From: an uncultured Ruminococcus sp.
GTDB lineage: Bacteria; Bacillota; Clostridia; Oscillospirales; Acutalibacteraceae
Reading direction: 5' to 3'
NCBI GenBank assembly: GCA_902794395.1
Contig: CADBHB010000025.1
Span: 1-59,155 of the forward strand
Length of the DNA: 59,155 bases
Below, one piece after another: positions 24,188 through 33,388 of this stretch. The notes under the pieces were generated by a model that saw only the letters and a program-made list of their open reading frames with translations, searched no databases and was not told where the DNA came from. Position numbers and translations under genes: made by a program. Numbering within the stretch: the first letter of the stretch is position 1; every line of letters starts with the position of its first letter.

Positions 24188-24745
24188 ATGACAAATCTCA
24201 CCAAGGACGCTATAAAAAGATCCTTTATGAAGCTGCTCAATTTGAAGCCCGTAAGCAAGATCACCGTAAAGGAGATCGTGGAGGACTGCGGCATCAACCG
24301 CAACTCTTTCTATTATCATTTTGACGACATCCCCTCGCTGATCGAGGAGATACTCAACGAGCAGGCAGACGCCCTTATGCAGGAAAGCGGGAAGGATGTG
24401 AGCATCTACACGGGCATACTCACCGCTATGGATTTTGCCCTGCAAAACAAAACCGCGATGATGCACCTGTACAACTCCGCCAACAGGGAGCTTTTTGAGC
24501 ACTATCTTAACCGCATCTCCAGCCGCACCGTCAGCGAGTATTTTGAGGTGTATTTTACAGACGAGCAAATCTGCGACGAGGATAAGCAGGCTATCGTGAT
24601 GTATTACAAGAGCCTTTTGGTCGGCTTTGTAATAGAGTGGCTGGGCAGCGGCATGAAGTACGACCTCAGCCATCAGGTGCAGCGCCTCTGCGAGCTGTTC
24701 GAGGGCACCACGGAGACAGCCGTGAGCAGATGCAGGAGAAAATGA
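24188..24745 (+). CDS. TetR/AcrR-family transcriptional regulator
   Basis: 185 aa. The N-terminal HTH is clear (LTKDAIKRSFMKLL, ITVKEIVEDCGINRNSFYYHF). The C-terminal ligand domain looks like the DhaS/TetR_C type (VIEWLGSGMKYDLSHQV). ATG 24188 has AAGGAG 7 nt upstream. It precedes an MMPL-type transporter and a heptad-repeat exoprotein, so it probably represses them until a hydrophobic ligand binds (inference). A terminator separates it from the transporter. Confidence 0.85.
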   Translation: MTNLTKDAIKRSFMKLLNLKPVSKITVKEIVEDCGINRNSFYYHFDDIPSLIEEILNEQADALMQESGKDVSIYTGILTAMDFALQNKTAMMHLYNSANRELFEHYLNRISSRTVSEYFEVYFTDEQICDEDKQAIVMYYKSLLVGFVIEWLGSGMKYDLSHQVQRLCELFEGTTETAVSRCRRK

Positions 24746-24794
24746 CCGCGGATAACCGATGATATACATTAGACAAAACAGAATCTCTGCCTAA

Positions 24795-24832
24795 AAAACG
24801 TGCATTGACAAAGGAATGCACGTTTTATTTTT
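24795..24832 (+). terminator. Terminator after the TetR gene
   Basis: AAAACGTGCATT (24795-24806) pairs with AATGCACGTTTT (24815-24826), then ATTTTTTG. A perfect TATAAT at 24845-24850 follows but lacks a -35 at proper distance. Confidence 0.8.
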
Positions 24833-24895
24833 TGCCTTTCTCACTATAATTAGATGATGAAAAAACTATTACGATCATTGAAAGGAGAATAGAAG

Positions 24896-26998
24896 ATGAA
24901 GCTAGGCAAAGCGGTCGTCAAATGCCGAGTGCTTATCCTCGTTTTGGCGGTGGCGCTGCTTATCCCCTCTGTTTTGGGAATGATACACACGCGCGTCAAT
25001 TACGATATGCTAAACTACCTGCCCGACAGTCTTGATACGGTAAAGGGGCAGCAGTATATGCTCGACGATTTCGGCAAGGGCGCGTTTTCTTTTTTGATTT
25101 TTGAGGATATGGATGACAAGGGCATCAGCGCTGTCACCGAAAAAGTCAGACAGGTCGACCACGTGGCGGATGTGCTGGCGTACAGCGACATCGGCAACGG
25201 CACCATACCCAAGGAGCTGCTGCCCGACGATCTGTACAACGCCTTCAACGCCAGCGACGATACGCTGGTGGCGGTGTTCTTTGACACCTCCAGCTCGTCG
25301 GATGAAACCATGAACGCTATCACCGAGATACGTCAAATAGCGGGCAAGCAGTGTTTGGTGTCGGGCATCTCGGCAATGGTAACCGACCTGCGCGACCTGT
25401 GTGAACGCGAAGAGGCGATCTACGTCGCCATAGCGGTCTTGCTGGCTACCGTTGCGATGATGCTGTTCCTCGACAACTGGATCATCCCCTTCGTATTTTT
25501 GGCGAGCATCGGCTGCGCCATCATTACAAACCTCGGCACCAACTATTTTTTGGGCGAGATCTCATATATCACCAAGGCGCTTTCCGCGGTGCTGCAGCTG
25601 GCGGTCACTATGGACTACTCCATCTTCCTGTGGCACAGCTACGGCGAGCACAAGCGGGAATACAGTGACCACAAGGATGCTATGGCGCACGCCATAAAGG
25701 ACACCTTCACCTCTGTGCTGGGCAGCTCGGTCACCACGGTCGCGGGCTTCATCGCGCTGTGCTTTATGACCTTCACCCTGGGCAGAGATCTGGGCATAGT
25801 TATGGCAAAGGGCGTTTTGCTGGGCGTTATCGGCTGCGTTACCGTGCTGCCGTCAATGATCCTCCTGCTCGACAAGCCGCTCGGCAAAACCATGCACCGT
25901 TCGCTCATCCCCTCCACACAAAAGCTGGCGGGCGGTCTGGTAAAGATATTCCCCGTATTTTTGGTGCTGTTCGCCGCGGTCGCGGTGCCCGCCTATGTGG
26001 GCTATAACAAAACGAGCAGCGAGGTCTACTACGATCTGTCGCGCAGTCTGCCTAAGGATATGTCCAACGTGGTAGCCAACTCCAAGCTTGAGGAGGAGTT
26101 CCACATGGGCTCCACCCACATGGTGCTGGTCAACTCCTCCATCTCCGCCAAGGACGCATATAGGATGCAGAAGGAATTTGAACAGGTGGAGGGCGTGAAG
26201 TTCGCGCTGGGACTTGAAAGCATAATTGGCACCTCAGTTCCCGAGGAAATGATCCCCGAGTCCGTCACCAAGGTGCTAAAAAGCGACAAGCTGGAGCTTA
26301 TGCTGGTAGGCTCCGAGTACAAGACCGCGACCCCCGAAATGGGCAGGCAGGTAAAGGCGCTCAACAGCATCATCAAAAAATACGACAGCAACGGACTGCT
26401 GATAGGCGAATCGGCGTGCGTCAACGATATGATAAACATTACCGCAGTGGACTTCGCCACGGTCAACGCTATCTCTATCATCGCTATCTTTATCATCATA
26501 GCGCTGGTGGAAAAGAGCATTTCGCTGCCCCTCATCCTGGTGTCGGTCATCGAGCTGGCTATCTTCATCAACCTCGGTCTGCCGCACTACACGGGCACCT
26601 CGCTCCCGTTCATCGCCCCGATCTGCATCAGCACCATCCAGCTGGGCGCCACGGTGGACTACGCGATACTGATGACCACGCGCTACAAGAAGGAGCGCTC
26701 GGGCGGCGCGGAAAAGCGCGAGGCGGTCAAGACCGCTCTGGCAACGTCCATCCCCTCAGTTGTGGTCAGCGCGATGGGGCTGTTCGCGGCGACTATCGGC
26801 GTGGCGATATATTCGGACGTAGACATGATCGCCTCTCTCTGCGCGCTGATGGCGCGCGGCGCGATAATCAGTATGTTCTGCGTCATTCTGATACTTCCCG
26901 CTATGTTTATGCTGTTGGATAAATTCATCGGAGTTACAACAATAGGTTTCAGACCAAAGAAAAATGCCAATGATTCGGAGGTAACTACTAATGCTTAA
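24896..26998 (+). CDS. MMPL/RND-family membrane transporter
   Basis: 700 aa, two halves with the RND repeat: one membrane helix, a ~170-aa exterior domain, then a block of helices in each half. The sterol-sensing-like motif with conserved Asp is seen in both halves (QLAVTMDYSIFLWHSY and QLGATVDYAILMTTRY). These Asp residues couple proton flow to substrate export. Such actinobacterial/Firmicute MMPL proteins export lipids or hydrophobic compounds. GGAG precedes ATG 24896. The stop overlaps the next gene by 8 nt, so the two are surely co-expressed. Confidence 0.9.
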   Translation: MKLGKAVVKCRVLILVLAVALLIPSVLGMIHTRVNYDMLNYLPDSLDTVKGQQYMLDDFGKGAFSFLIFEDMDDKGISAVTEKVRQVDHVADVLAYSDIGNGTIPKELLPDDLYNAFNASDDTLVAVFFDTSSSSDETMNAITEIRQIAGKQCLVSGISAMVTDLRDLCEREEAIYVAIAVLLATVAMMLFLDNWIIPFVFLASIGCAIITNLGTNYFLGEISYITKALSAVLQLAVTMDYSIFLWHSYGEHKREYSDHKDAMAHAIKDTFTSVLGSSVTTVAGFIALCFMTFTLGRDLGIVMAKGVLLGVIGCVTVLPSMILLLDKPLGKTMHRSLIPSTQKLAGGLVKIFPVFLVLFAAVAVPAYVGYNKTSSEVYYDLSRSLPKDMSNVVANSKLEEEFHMGSTHMVLVNSSISAKDAYRMQKEFEQVEGVKFALGLESIIGTSVPEEMIPESVTKVLKSDKLELMLVGSEYKTATPEMGRQVKALNSIIKKYDSNGLLIGESACVNDMINITAVDFATVNAISIIAIFIIIALVEKSISLPLILVSVIELAIFINLGLPHYTGTSLPFIAPICISTIQLGATVDYAILMTTRYKKERSGGAEKREAVKTALATSIPSVVVSAMGLFAATIGVAIYSDVDMIASLCALMARGAIISMFCVILILPAMFMLLDKFIGVTTIGFRPKKNANDSEVTTNA

Positions 26999-29351
26999 CA
27001 GAAAATCGATACACAGGGCGATGCCTAAGATACTTTCGGCGGCTATGAGCCTTACGATAATGTGCAGCGCGGTGGGCGTCACCGCGTATTCCGCGGGCGC
27101 CGAGCAAAAGGCGCAGACCGGCAGTACACCCGCCGCGGCGCCGAAAGCCGAACAGAAGCAGCCTGCCGCCGCGCAGGAAAAGACCGAGCGCTTCTCCAAG
27201 GAGGAGACCGTATATGTGATCGCTCAGGCGGACGGCACGCCGAAAAAGGTCATAGTAAGCGACTGGATCAAAAACCCCTCAAAGGCGGCTAAGGTGCCCG
27301 ACAAGTCCAATCTGACGGACATCGAGAACACCAGGGGCGACGAGACCTACACCATCGACGAGAAAAAGATGGTGGAGTGGGGCGCCGAGGGCAGCGATAT
27401 TTACTACAAGGGCAATTCCTCCGAGCCTCTTCCCGTCGGCGTGTCCATCCAATACTCCATCGACGGAAAGGCTGTAGCGCCCAAGGACCTTGCGGGCAAG
27501 AGCGGCAAGCTGAAAATGACCTTCACCTACACCAACCGCAAGTATGAGGAGGTAAAGATCAACGGCAAAAAGGAAAAGATATATGTGCCCTTCGTTATGA
27601 TGACCGGAATGATGCTCGACAACGAGAAGTTCACGAATGTCAGCGTTTCCAACGGCAAGGTCATCAACGACGGCACCCACACCTTCGTGGCGGGCTTCGC
27701 CTTCCCGGGCATGCAGCAGGATCTGGGCATCAATAGCTCTACCTTCACGCTGCCTTCCACGGTCGAGGTCACCGCGGACGTAAAGGACTTTAAGCTCGCT
27801 ACCACCCTTACCGTCGCCGCAAACGATATGTTCAGCGGCATCGACACCTCTAAGCTCGACGGCAAAACCGAGGAGCTGGAGGGCAAGCTCGATCAAATGA
27901 CGCAGGGAATGAATCAGCTCTGCAGCGGTTCATCACAGCTTTATCTGGGACTGAGCACCCTTCTTGAGAAATCCGACGAGCTTATCGCCGGCGTGGAAAA
28001 GCTTTACAGCGGCGCTCAGCAGCTGCAAAACGGCACTTCCTCGCTCGAGGGCGGCGCGCAAAAGCTCGATAACGGCGCGGCGGCGCTCGACAGCGGCGTG
28101 CAGAGCCTGCAAAACGGAGCGGGCGCGCTTGACAGCGGCGCGGGCGATCTTGAGAGCGGCGCTGCCCAAGTGGACAACGGCGTGGCACAGCTTCAGGGTT
28201 ATATAGCCAACCTTTCGGGCGGCTTGAGCACTATCTCCTCCAACAGCGAGCAGCTCAGAAGCGGAGCAAAGCAGGTGTTTACTACTCTGCTTTCCACCGC
28301 CGACACACAGATCGCTGCGGCGGGCCTTACAGCGGAAGCGCTTACCATAGATAACTACGGCGCGGTGCTGGACGGTCTTATCGCTCAGCTCGACGACAGC
28401 GCGGTGCAGCAGTTGGCGTACAACACCGCCCTCAGCACCGTAAGCGCCACCGTAAACAGCCAGCGCGAGCTGATACGTCAGGCGGTCGAGGCTGAGGTCA
28501 GAAAGCAGGTAACAAGCGGCGTTCTCGCCGCGGCGGGCTTGAATATGGACAGCGACAGCTATGACGCGGCGGTTGCGGCGGGTCAGATACCCGAGGATGT
28601 GCAGGCTCAGGTCGGCGCGGGCATCGCGGGACAGATGGCAGGCATGGCGGGCACTATCGACGCCAATACCGACGCTCAGATAGCTTCGCTTATCGAGAGC
28701 AATATGCAGGGCGAGGAAGTGCAGGCGCAGATCGCCCAGGCAACAGCCAAGGCTTCGGCGGGCAGACAGTCGCTGCAGGCGCTTAAGACCCAGCTCGACA
28801 GCTACAACACCTTCTATCAGGGTGTCATCAGCTACACTCAGGGCGTAGATCAGGCAAACGCAGGCGCGCAGCAGATACTCGGCGGCACGGCTTCGCTCAA
28901 GGAAGGCACCGGAAAACTCGCCGGCGGCGCTTCGCAGCTCAAGAACGGCACAGGCGACCTAAAGAGCGGCGCTTCGCAGCTCAAGAACGGCACCGGAGAG
29001 CTAAAGGACGGCACGGGCGACCTCAAGAGCGGCGCTTCTGCCCTCAACAGCGGCGCTTTGCAGCTCTACAATGGCTTGGGTACTCTGCAAAGCGGCTCGG
29101 GCGCACTGGTCGACGGCGTGGGACAGCTCAAAACCGGTTCGCTGAAGCTCGATAAGGGACTTAGCAGGTTCAAGGAGGAAGGCGTTGACGCTATCGTGAA
29201 CGTGGTAAACGGCGATGTTAAGACGCTGACCGAGCGTTTCAAGGCGATGGTGCAGGTTTCCGGGCACTATCAGACATTCACCGGACTCGGCAAAAACACC
29301 GACGGCAAGGTGGACTTCGTCATCAAAACCGACTCCATCGAAACACAATGA
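26991..29351 (+). CDS. Secreted heptad-repeat (YhgE/Pip-like) partner of the MMPL transporter
   Basis: 786 aa. Signal peptide at 1-~35 (ILSAAMSLTIMCSAVGVTAYSAGA), a folded region up to ~290, then two blocks of seven-residue repeats of the LxxGxxx type (LQNGTSSLEGGAQKLDNG; LKNGTGDLKSGASQL), separated by a ~170-aa helical part. These heptads are known from YhgE/Pip-type proteins and from partners of MMPL transporters. No C-terminal membrane helix or sorting signal is visible. It is translationally coupled to the transporter and may extend its exterior channel or capture substrate (inference). Confidence 0.75.
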   Translation: MLNRKSIHRAMPKILSAAMSLTIMCSAVGVTAYSAGAEQKAQTGSTPAAAPKAEQKQPAAAQEKTERFSKEETVYVIAQADGTPKKVIVSDWIKNPSKAAKVPDKSNLTDIENTRGDETYTIDEKKMVEWGAEGSDIYYKGNSSEPLPVGVSIQYSIDGKAVAPKDLAGKSGKLKMTFTYTNRKYEEVKINGKKEKIYVPFVMMTGMMLDNEKFTNVSVSNGKVINDGTHTFVAGFAFPGMQQDLGINSSTFTLPSTVEVTADVKDFKLATTLTVAANDMFSGIDTSKLDGKTEELEGKLDQMTQGMNQLCSGSSQLYLGLSTLLEKSDELIAGVEKLYSGAQQLQNGTSSLEGGAQKLDNGAAALDSGVQSLQNGAGALDSGAGDLESGAAQVDNGVAQLQGYIANLSGGLSTISSNSEQLRSGAKQVFTTLLSTADTQIAAAGLTAEALTIDNYGAVLDGLIAQLDDSAVQQLAYNTALSTVSATVNSQRELIRQAVEAEVRKQVTSGVLAAAGLNMDSDSYDAAVAAGQIPEDVQAQVGAGIAGQMAGMAGTIDANTDAQIASLIESNMQGEEVQAQIAQATAKASAGRQSLQALKTQLDSYNTFYQGVISYTQGVDQANAGAQQILGGTASLKEGTGKLAGGASQLKNGTGDLKSGASQLKNGTGELKDGTGDLKSGASALNSGALQLYNGLGTLQSGSGALVDGVGQLKTGSLKLDKGLSRFKEEGVDAIVNVVNGDVKTLTERFKAMVQVSGHYQTFTGLGKNTDGKVDFVIKTDSIETQ

Positions 29352-29365
29352 TAAGATTTATACAC

Positions 29366-29402
29366 AGCGGGGCTGTCGCGAACATGCGGCAGCTCCTTTT
29401 TT
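29366..29402 (+). terminator. Terminator of the TetR-MMPL locus
   Basis: GGGGCTGTCGC and GCGGCAGCTCC pair around GAACAT, followed by TTTTTTC. Confidence 0.75.
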
Positions 29403-29466
29403 CTGCGCAGAGGAAAGCGCCGACTTTAGGTCGGAGAATCTTTTTTAAAGATTTTGCACAAATTTA

Positions 29467-29495
29467 TTGAAAAAAAGAAAAAAATATATTATAAT
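29467..29495 (+). promoter_or_regulatory. Promoter of the zinc-ribbon paralogue cluster
   Basis: TTGAAA (29467-29472), 17-bp spacer, TATAAT (29490-29495). The start codon is 29 nt downstream. Confidence 0.7.
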
Positions 29496-29524
29496 TCTAT
29501 TAATAGCATAAAGGAGTTTTGAAA

Positions 29525-30220
29525 ATGCGATGTCCCCAATGCGACTCTCCGGTAAAACTTAATCAAAAAATGTGCGAAAACTGCGGAGCCGCTTTGCCTG
29601 AGTTTGACACGGAGCTGGTGTTTTCCCACCGCGACTATCCCACTAAAAAGGGCAATCTGTCAAAAAAGGCGCTGCTGGTCGTTTTAAGCGCTCTGGTGGT
29701 CGTCGGAGTGGTCTTTTTCACGCTGAGGTATATGCGCAGGCAGGGCGACACGCCTAAGCACGCCTCGCCCGCTACGGCTTCCGAGGCAGTTTCTACCGCG
29801 CCTGCATCCGCGCCGACCTCTGCTCCCGCCGCCGATACGACCTCCGTGCCCAAAACCACAGCCCCCAAGGCGACAGCCGCCTCAGAAAATAAGACCGCGC
29901 AGCAGAAACTTGAAGCGTATTTGCGTCAGTCCGATCTGACCGAGAACCTTACCGCCGGCGCCGGGGTGCTTTCCGACGTAAGCTTTACCTCCGCCACCGT
30001 GGAGGATAATATCATCACCGCGCGTTATATGGTCCATTCCGACTCTCAGAATGAGGAAAACAGCGAGTTCTTTGAAAGCTTCGACGGCAGCGAGATCTGC
30101 GCCGTGCTCGAGGAGGATGTTGCCGTTATGAAGCAGAAAAGCGGCGTTTCAAACGCTCAGATAGCGGTGGACATCGTCGATATAAACGGCAAAACCGTTT
30201 ATTCAGGCTTCGTTGACTGA
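29525..30220 (+). CDS. Zinc-ribbon membrane protein, paralogue A
   Basis: 231 aa. N-terminal zinc ribbon (CPQCDSPVKLNQKMCENCG, residues 3-21), a short basic linker, one membrane helix (KALLVVLSALVVVGVVFFTL, ~50-70), a long Ala/Thr/Pro/Ser linker and a ~110-aa exterior domain (LEAYLRQSDLTENL to VYSGFVD). The domain resembles that of the three following genes (DUF4854-like, from memory). Zinc ribbon inside, domain outside: a possible sensor or scaffold. ATG 29525 has AAGGAG 8 nt upstream. Function unknown. Confidence 0.7.
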   Translation: MRCPQCDSPVKLNQKMCENCGAALPEFDTELVFSHRDYPTKKGNLSKKALLVVLSALVVVGVVFFTLRYMRRQGDTPKHASPATASEAVSTAPASAPTSAPAADTTSVPKTTAPKATAASENKTAQQKLEAYLRQSDLTENLTAGAGVLSDVSFTSATVEDNIITARYMVHSDSQNEENSEFFESFDGSEICAVLEEDVAVMKQKSGVSNAQIAVDIVDINGKTVYSGFVD

Positions 30221-30337
30221 CGATAAAGCGATATCGTGCGAGCCGGTTCTGCGGCATACGGTATTATCAAGACGGATAAAAGCGTGTGTTCACGCAGATG
30301 ATATATAAAACCAATGATTCAGTTTAGGAGGAATATT

Positions 30338-31333
30338 ATGAATTGCCCAAATTGCAACGCTCCCTTGGATCCGGGTCAGCGTTTTTGCGGAAGCTGCGGT
30401 CAGCCTGTGGTGCAGCCTAAAAGAAAAGACAATATCGATGTAAACAGGACCATAGCGGCAGACCCTTATGATTACGCGCCCGCGGCGCCTGAGCAAAACT
30501 ATCCGCAGCCCGAGCCGCCCGAACAGCCGGAGCAAAGCTATTCCGAGCAGTATCAGCCCGAGCAAAACTATCAGCAGCCTTATCAGCCCGAGCAAAATTA
30601 CCGGCAGCCTTATCAGCCCGAGCAAAATTACCGGCAGCCTTATCAGCCCGAGCAGAATTATCAGCAGCAGTATCAGCCCGAGCAAAGCTATCAGCAGCAG
30701 TATCAGCCCGAGCAAAACTATCAGCAACAGTATCAGCCCAACAGCAGCTATTCCTCCGGCGGGAACGATCGGTATGCCGAGCAGTACAATCAGTATCAGC
30801 AGCCCTCTCAGTACGGCAACACGGGCGGGGCATACAGCTATACCACCAACGGCGGCGTAATGGTGCGAAACAACAACAAGACCAAGATGATAATTATTAT
30901 CATCGTCGCCGCGGTAGTGCTCATCGGCGGCACACTCGGTACGGTGCTGGGCGCTGTAAGCTGCGCAAATAAAAAGCATCGCCTGGTTTCAAACAGCGGC
31001 ACATTCATCGTAAAGGACAAGGCTATCAATGTCAACGATTCCGACGCGGAGAGCAAGATCAATAAATTTTTCAGCGAGAGAAGTATCAGTATGCACCAAA
31101 CTTCAAGTGAAGGTGAATACTCCATAGAGGTCCACGGCAATACCATTTTGACTATTTTGAAACTTTCCTCCGGCGCCACAGAGGAAGACTTTCAATCGGC
31201 AAAAAGGACTATGACGGAAACAAAGACAGATATGAAGTCCGAAAGAGAGACGGTAGGCGTCAACAATTTGGTTGAGGTGTTTGCGCTGATGCGCAACAAC
31301 GGCAGTGTTTACTATGTAAAGGTCGCCAGTTAG
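30338..31333 (+). CDS. Zinc-ribbon membrane protein with PEQ-repeat linker, paralogue B
   Basis: 331 aa. Zinc ribbon CPNCNAPLDPGQRFCGSCG (3-21), then a cytosolic Tyr/Gln/Pro/Glu-rich linker with six exact-length 10-residue repeats (YQPEQNYQQP type), one membrane helix (MIIIIIVAAVVLIGGTLG, ~185-205) and the exterior domain, which starts VSNSGTFIVKDKAINVNDSD. The same module occurs in the neighbours. AGGAGG lies 7 nt before ATG 30338. The Tyr-rich repeats could drive assembly or be phosphorylated; that is inference. Confidence 0.7.
   Translation: MNCPNCNAPLDPGQRFCGSCGQPVVQPKRKDNIDVNRTIAADPYDYAPAAPEQNYPQPEPPEQPEQSYSEQYQPEQNYQQPYQPEQNYRQPYQPEQNYRQPYQPEQNYQQQYQPEQSYQQQYQPEQNYQQQYQPNSSYSSGGNDRYAEQYNQYQQPSQYGNTGGAYSYTTNGGVMVRNNNKTKMIIIIIVAAVVLIGGTLGTVLGAVSCANKKHRLVSNSGTFIVKDKAINVNDSDAESKINKFFSERSISMHQTSSEGEYSIEVHGNTILTILKLSSGATEEDFQSAKRTMTETKTDMKSERETVGVNNLVEVFALMRNNGSVYYVKVAS
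30551..30760 (+). repeat. 30-bp tandem repeat encoding YQPEQNYQQP
   Basis: Units begin TATCAGCCCGAGCA at 30551, 30581, 30611, 30641, 30671 and 30701; a partial unit starts at 30731. The unit keeps the frame, so copy number changes would only lengthen the linker. Confidence 0.9.
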
Positions 31334-31399
31334 GCGTTGAAAGAATAAACTGTCATGGAGCACCATGATACAGAATATAATTATTTAAAGGAGAAAACA

Positions 31400-32020
31400 A
31401 TGAAGAAATTTTTAAAGACTATCGCGGTAATTTCAGCGATGCTGGTTGCCGTATCCGCTTTTACTGCGTGCGGCAAAAAGGAAGAAAAGAAGGCTGAGAG
31501 CAGCACGGCGGCGTCCTCAGCGGCTTCAAGCGACAAGACCGAAGCCGACACCACCGTCGCGGCATCCACTCAGGCGCCCGAGACCGAGGCTGATACTACC
31601 GTGGCTGAGACTACTGCTCCTGCCGCGAACAATCATCAGATCATCAATTCCAAAAACATCGTGCTTGCCGAGGATGATGTCATCAACACCGATGACGCCA
31701 CTGCCGAGGCGCTGCTGAACGCGGCTATCAAGCAGCAGGGCATCGACGAGCAGATGGCTGCTACCAATGAGCAGATGAACGGCGAAGCGACTCTCGACTT
31801 CTATGTAAAGGGCAATACTATGGTAGCGGAGATCAACGCTGTAAAGGATCTCACAGACGAAGAAAAAGAGAACATCGGACCCGCCTTTGAGGGCTCTGCC
31901 GAGGAGATGGTCACCGCGTTCCAGACTTTGAAGGACGAGTACAACATCACTGTCGCCATGGTCGTCGCGGTCGTTGAAAACAACGGAAACGTCTGCTACA
32001 GCAAGGTGTTCAGCGCTTAA
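31400..32020 (+). CDS. Lipoprotein carrying the shared exterior domain, paralogue C
   Basis: 206 aa. Signal peptide with lipobox SAFTAC (Cys ~25), a Ser/Ala/Thr/Glu linker, and then the shared domain (INSKNIVLAEDDVINTDD... ending VVENNGNVCYSKVF). It lacks the zinc ribbon and membrane helix, so it keeps only the outside part, anchored by lipid. ATG 31400 has GGAG 8 nt upstream. I infer it interacts with the same outside partner as A, B and D. Confidence 0.75.
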   Translation: MKKFLKTIAVISAMLVAVSAFTACGKKEEKKAESSTAASSAASSDKTEADTTVAASTQAPETEADTTVAETTAPAANNHQIINSKNIVLAEDDVINTDDATAEALLNAAIKQQGIDEQMAATNEQMNGEATLDFYVKGNTMVAEINAVKDLTDEEKENIGPAFEGSAEEMVTAFQTLKDEYNITVAMVVAVVENNGNVCYSKVFSA

Positions 32021-32045
32021 GTCTTTTAGTAAACAGGCAAGGAGG

Positions 32046-32074
32046 TCGGCGCGCCGCGCCGACCTCTTTTGAAC
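32046..32074 (+). terminator. Terminator after paralogue C
   Basis: GAGGTCGGCGCG pairs with CGCGCCGACCTC around a single central base (practical loop ~5 nt), followed by TTTTG. Paralogue D may therefore be partly independent. Confidence 0.65.
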
Positions 32075-32137
32075 AGCGGCTCTTTCAAAGAAACTGCCGT
32101 GCGGTTTGAAAAACACAGTAAATATGGGAGGTAGTAT

Positions 32138-33334
32138 ATGAACTGTCCTAATTGCAACAACCCCGTATCGCCGAAACAGAAGTTCTGCGAGCTTTGCGGC
32201 ACCGCGATACCGGCAGAACCCGCTGTCGACGAGCAGTCTATCGCGTCACAGCCGCCCACAAGGGTCTTTGACAAGGCTGAGCCCGCGCCCGAAGAAACAC
32301 AGCGGGAAACGACGCTTGACATCACACAGCCTACCGCGCAGACAGCGCCGCCGTATCCGCAGGAAAACGACATAGAGCCCGAGCCTCTGATAAGCTACGG
32401 CGACCTGTACTCGCAGTCCGCTTCAAAAACAGAGCAGGAAAGCCCACAGGAAGCTGCCGACGCCTCGGTGCAGTCCGAAAGCTACGGAGATTCCTTTACA
32501 CAGTCGGCCGCGCAGGCGGCACAGTATCAGGCTGCCCCGCAGCCGATGCGGCAGGCTCCATATCCGCCTGTGCAGCAGGGCGGTGATATGCCTCCCCAAA
32601 AGAATAAAACGCCGCTCATCGTCGCTGTTATAGTGGCGGCGGTGCTGCTGATAGGCGGCGGCATTTTTGCTCTGCTTATGATGAAAAACAATGACAGCGG
32701 CAAAGATGAAAAATCGAGCACCACCGCTTCCTCTCAGGCGGACAGCGGCGGCTTGCAAAAGGATACCGACAGCAAAGCGGGGGACGGCTCCCGTGATGAC
32801 TCGGACAGCAAGTTGGGGGACAGCTCCGACGATGATTCCGACGTCAGTGCGGATCAAAGCTCCTACGACGACGGCGGCGACGACCTTTCCGGCGGAGATT
32901 CTTCCTCCTATACCGACGACCAAAGCTCGTCTGCGCGCGTCGGGGCAAACCACAAGATCGTCAACAGCGACGGTGTCGTACTTGTTGAGGACGACGCAAT
33001 CGACGCCGACGACAGCGAAGCCGAGGCTAAGCTGCAAAGCTATATCGACGACAACCCCTCGGTGCAGCAGACTATGGAGGCAAGCCTGGGCGATAACGGT
33101 GAGTGCTCCGTCTACGCGCAGGGCAACGCGCTGGTTTACGAGGTCCATGTGTCGTCCGATTTGAACGACACGCAAAGGACTATGTTGACGCAGATGGCTT
33201 CCGTTATGAAGCAGATGCTGTCTTCGTCGGTGTCGCAGATCCGCACGGAGTCAGATGTAGATAACGCGGTGGCGGTCATCGCGTATATTGACAACAACGG
33301 CGAACTGATAACCGGAACGGTCATCGAGGGCTGA
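32138..33334 (+). CDS. Zinc-ribbon membrane protein, paralogue D
   Basis: 398 aa. Zinc ribbon CPNCNNPVSPKQKFCELCG (3-21), a long acidic/Pro/Gln cytosolic linker, one membrane helix (LIVAVIVAAVLLIGGGIFALL, ~163-185), a Ser/Asp-rich exterior linker (DDSDSKLGDSSDDDSD) and the shared domain (VNSDGVVLVEDDAIDADD... IDNNGELITGTV). It is closest to paralogue C in the domain. GGGAGG lies 6-8 nt before the ATG. Confidence 0.7.
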   Translation: MNCPNCNNPVSPKQKFCELCGTAIPAEPAVDEQSIASQPPTRVFDKAEPAPEETQRETTLDITQPTAQTAPPYPQENDIEPEPLISYGDLYSQSASKTEQESPQEAADASVQSESYGDSFTQSAAQAAQYQAAPQPMRQAPYPPVQQGGDMPPQKNKTPLIVAVIVAAVLLIGGGIFALLMMKNNDSGKDEKSSTTASSQADSGGLQKDTDSKAGDGSRDDSDSKLGDSSDDDSDVSADQSSYDDGGDDLSGGDSSSYTDDQSSSARVGANHKIVNSDGVVLVEDDAIDADDSEAEAKLQSYIDDNPSVQQTMEASLGDNGECSVYAQGNALVYEVHVSSDLNDTQRTMLTQMASVMKQMLSSSVSQIRTESDVDNAVAVIAYIDNNGELITGTVIEG

Positions 33335-33350
33335 GCGAGATAAATAAATC

Positions 33351-33388
33351 AACCGCGAGAGGTTTCATAGCCTCTCGCGGTTTTTTGC
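33351..33388 (+). terminator. Terminator of the zinc-ribbon cluster
   Basis: AACCGCGAGAGG (33351-33362) pairs with CCTCTCGCGGTT (33371-33382), then TTTT. Confidence 0.85.

Noticed and set aside
24805-24850. Promoter for the MMPL gene from TTGACA (24805) and TATAAT (24845)
   Set aside because: The spacing is 34 bp and the TTGACA lies in the terminator loop; the -10 alone may be used with another element, but the pair is not a promoter.
30551-30760. CRISPR-like regular spacing of repeats
   Set aside because: The units are contiguous 30-bp tandem repeats without spacers and encode a protein linker in frame.
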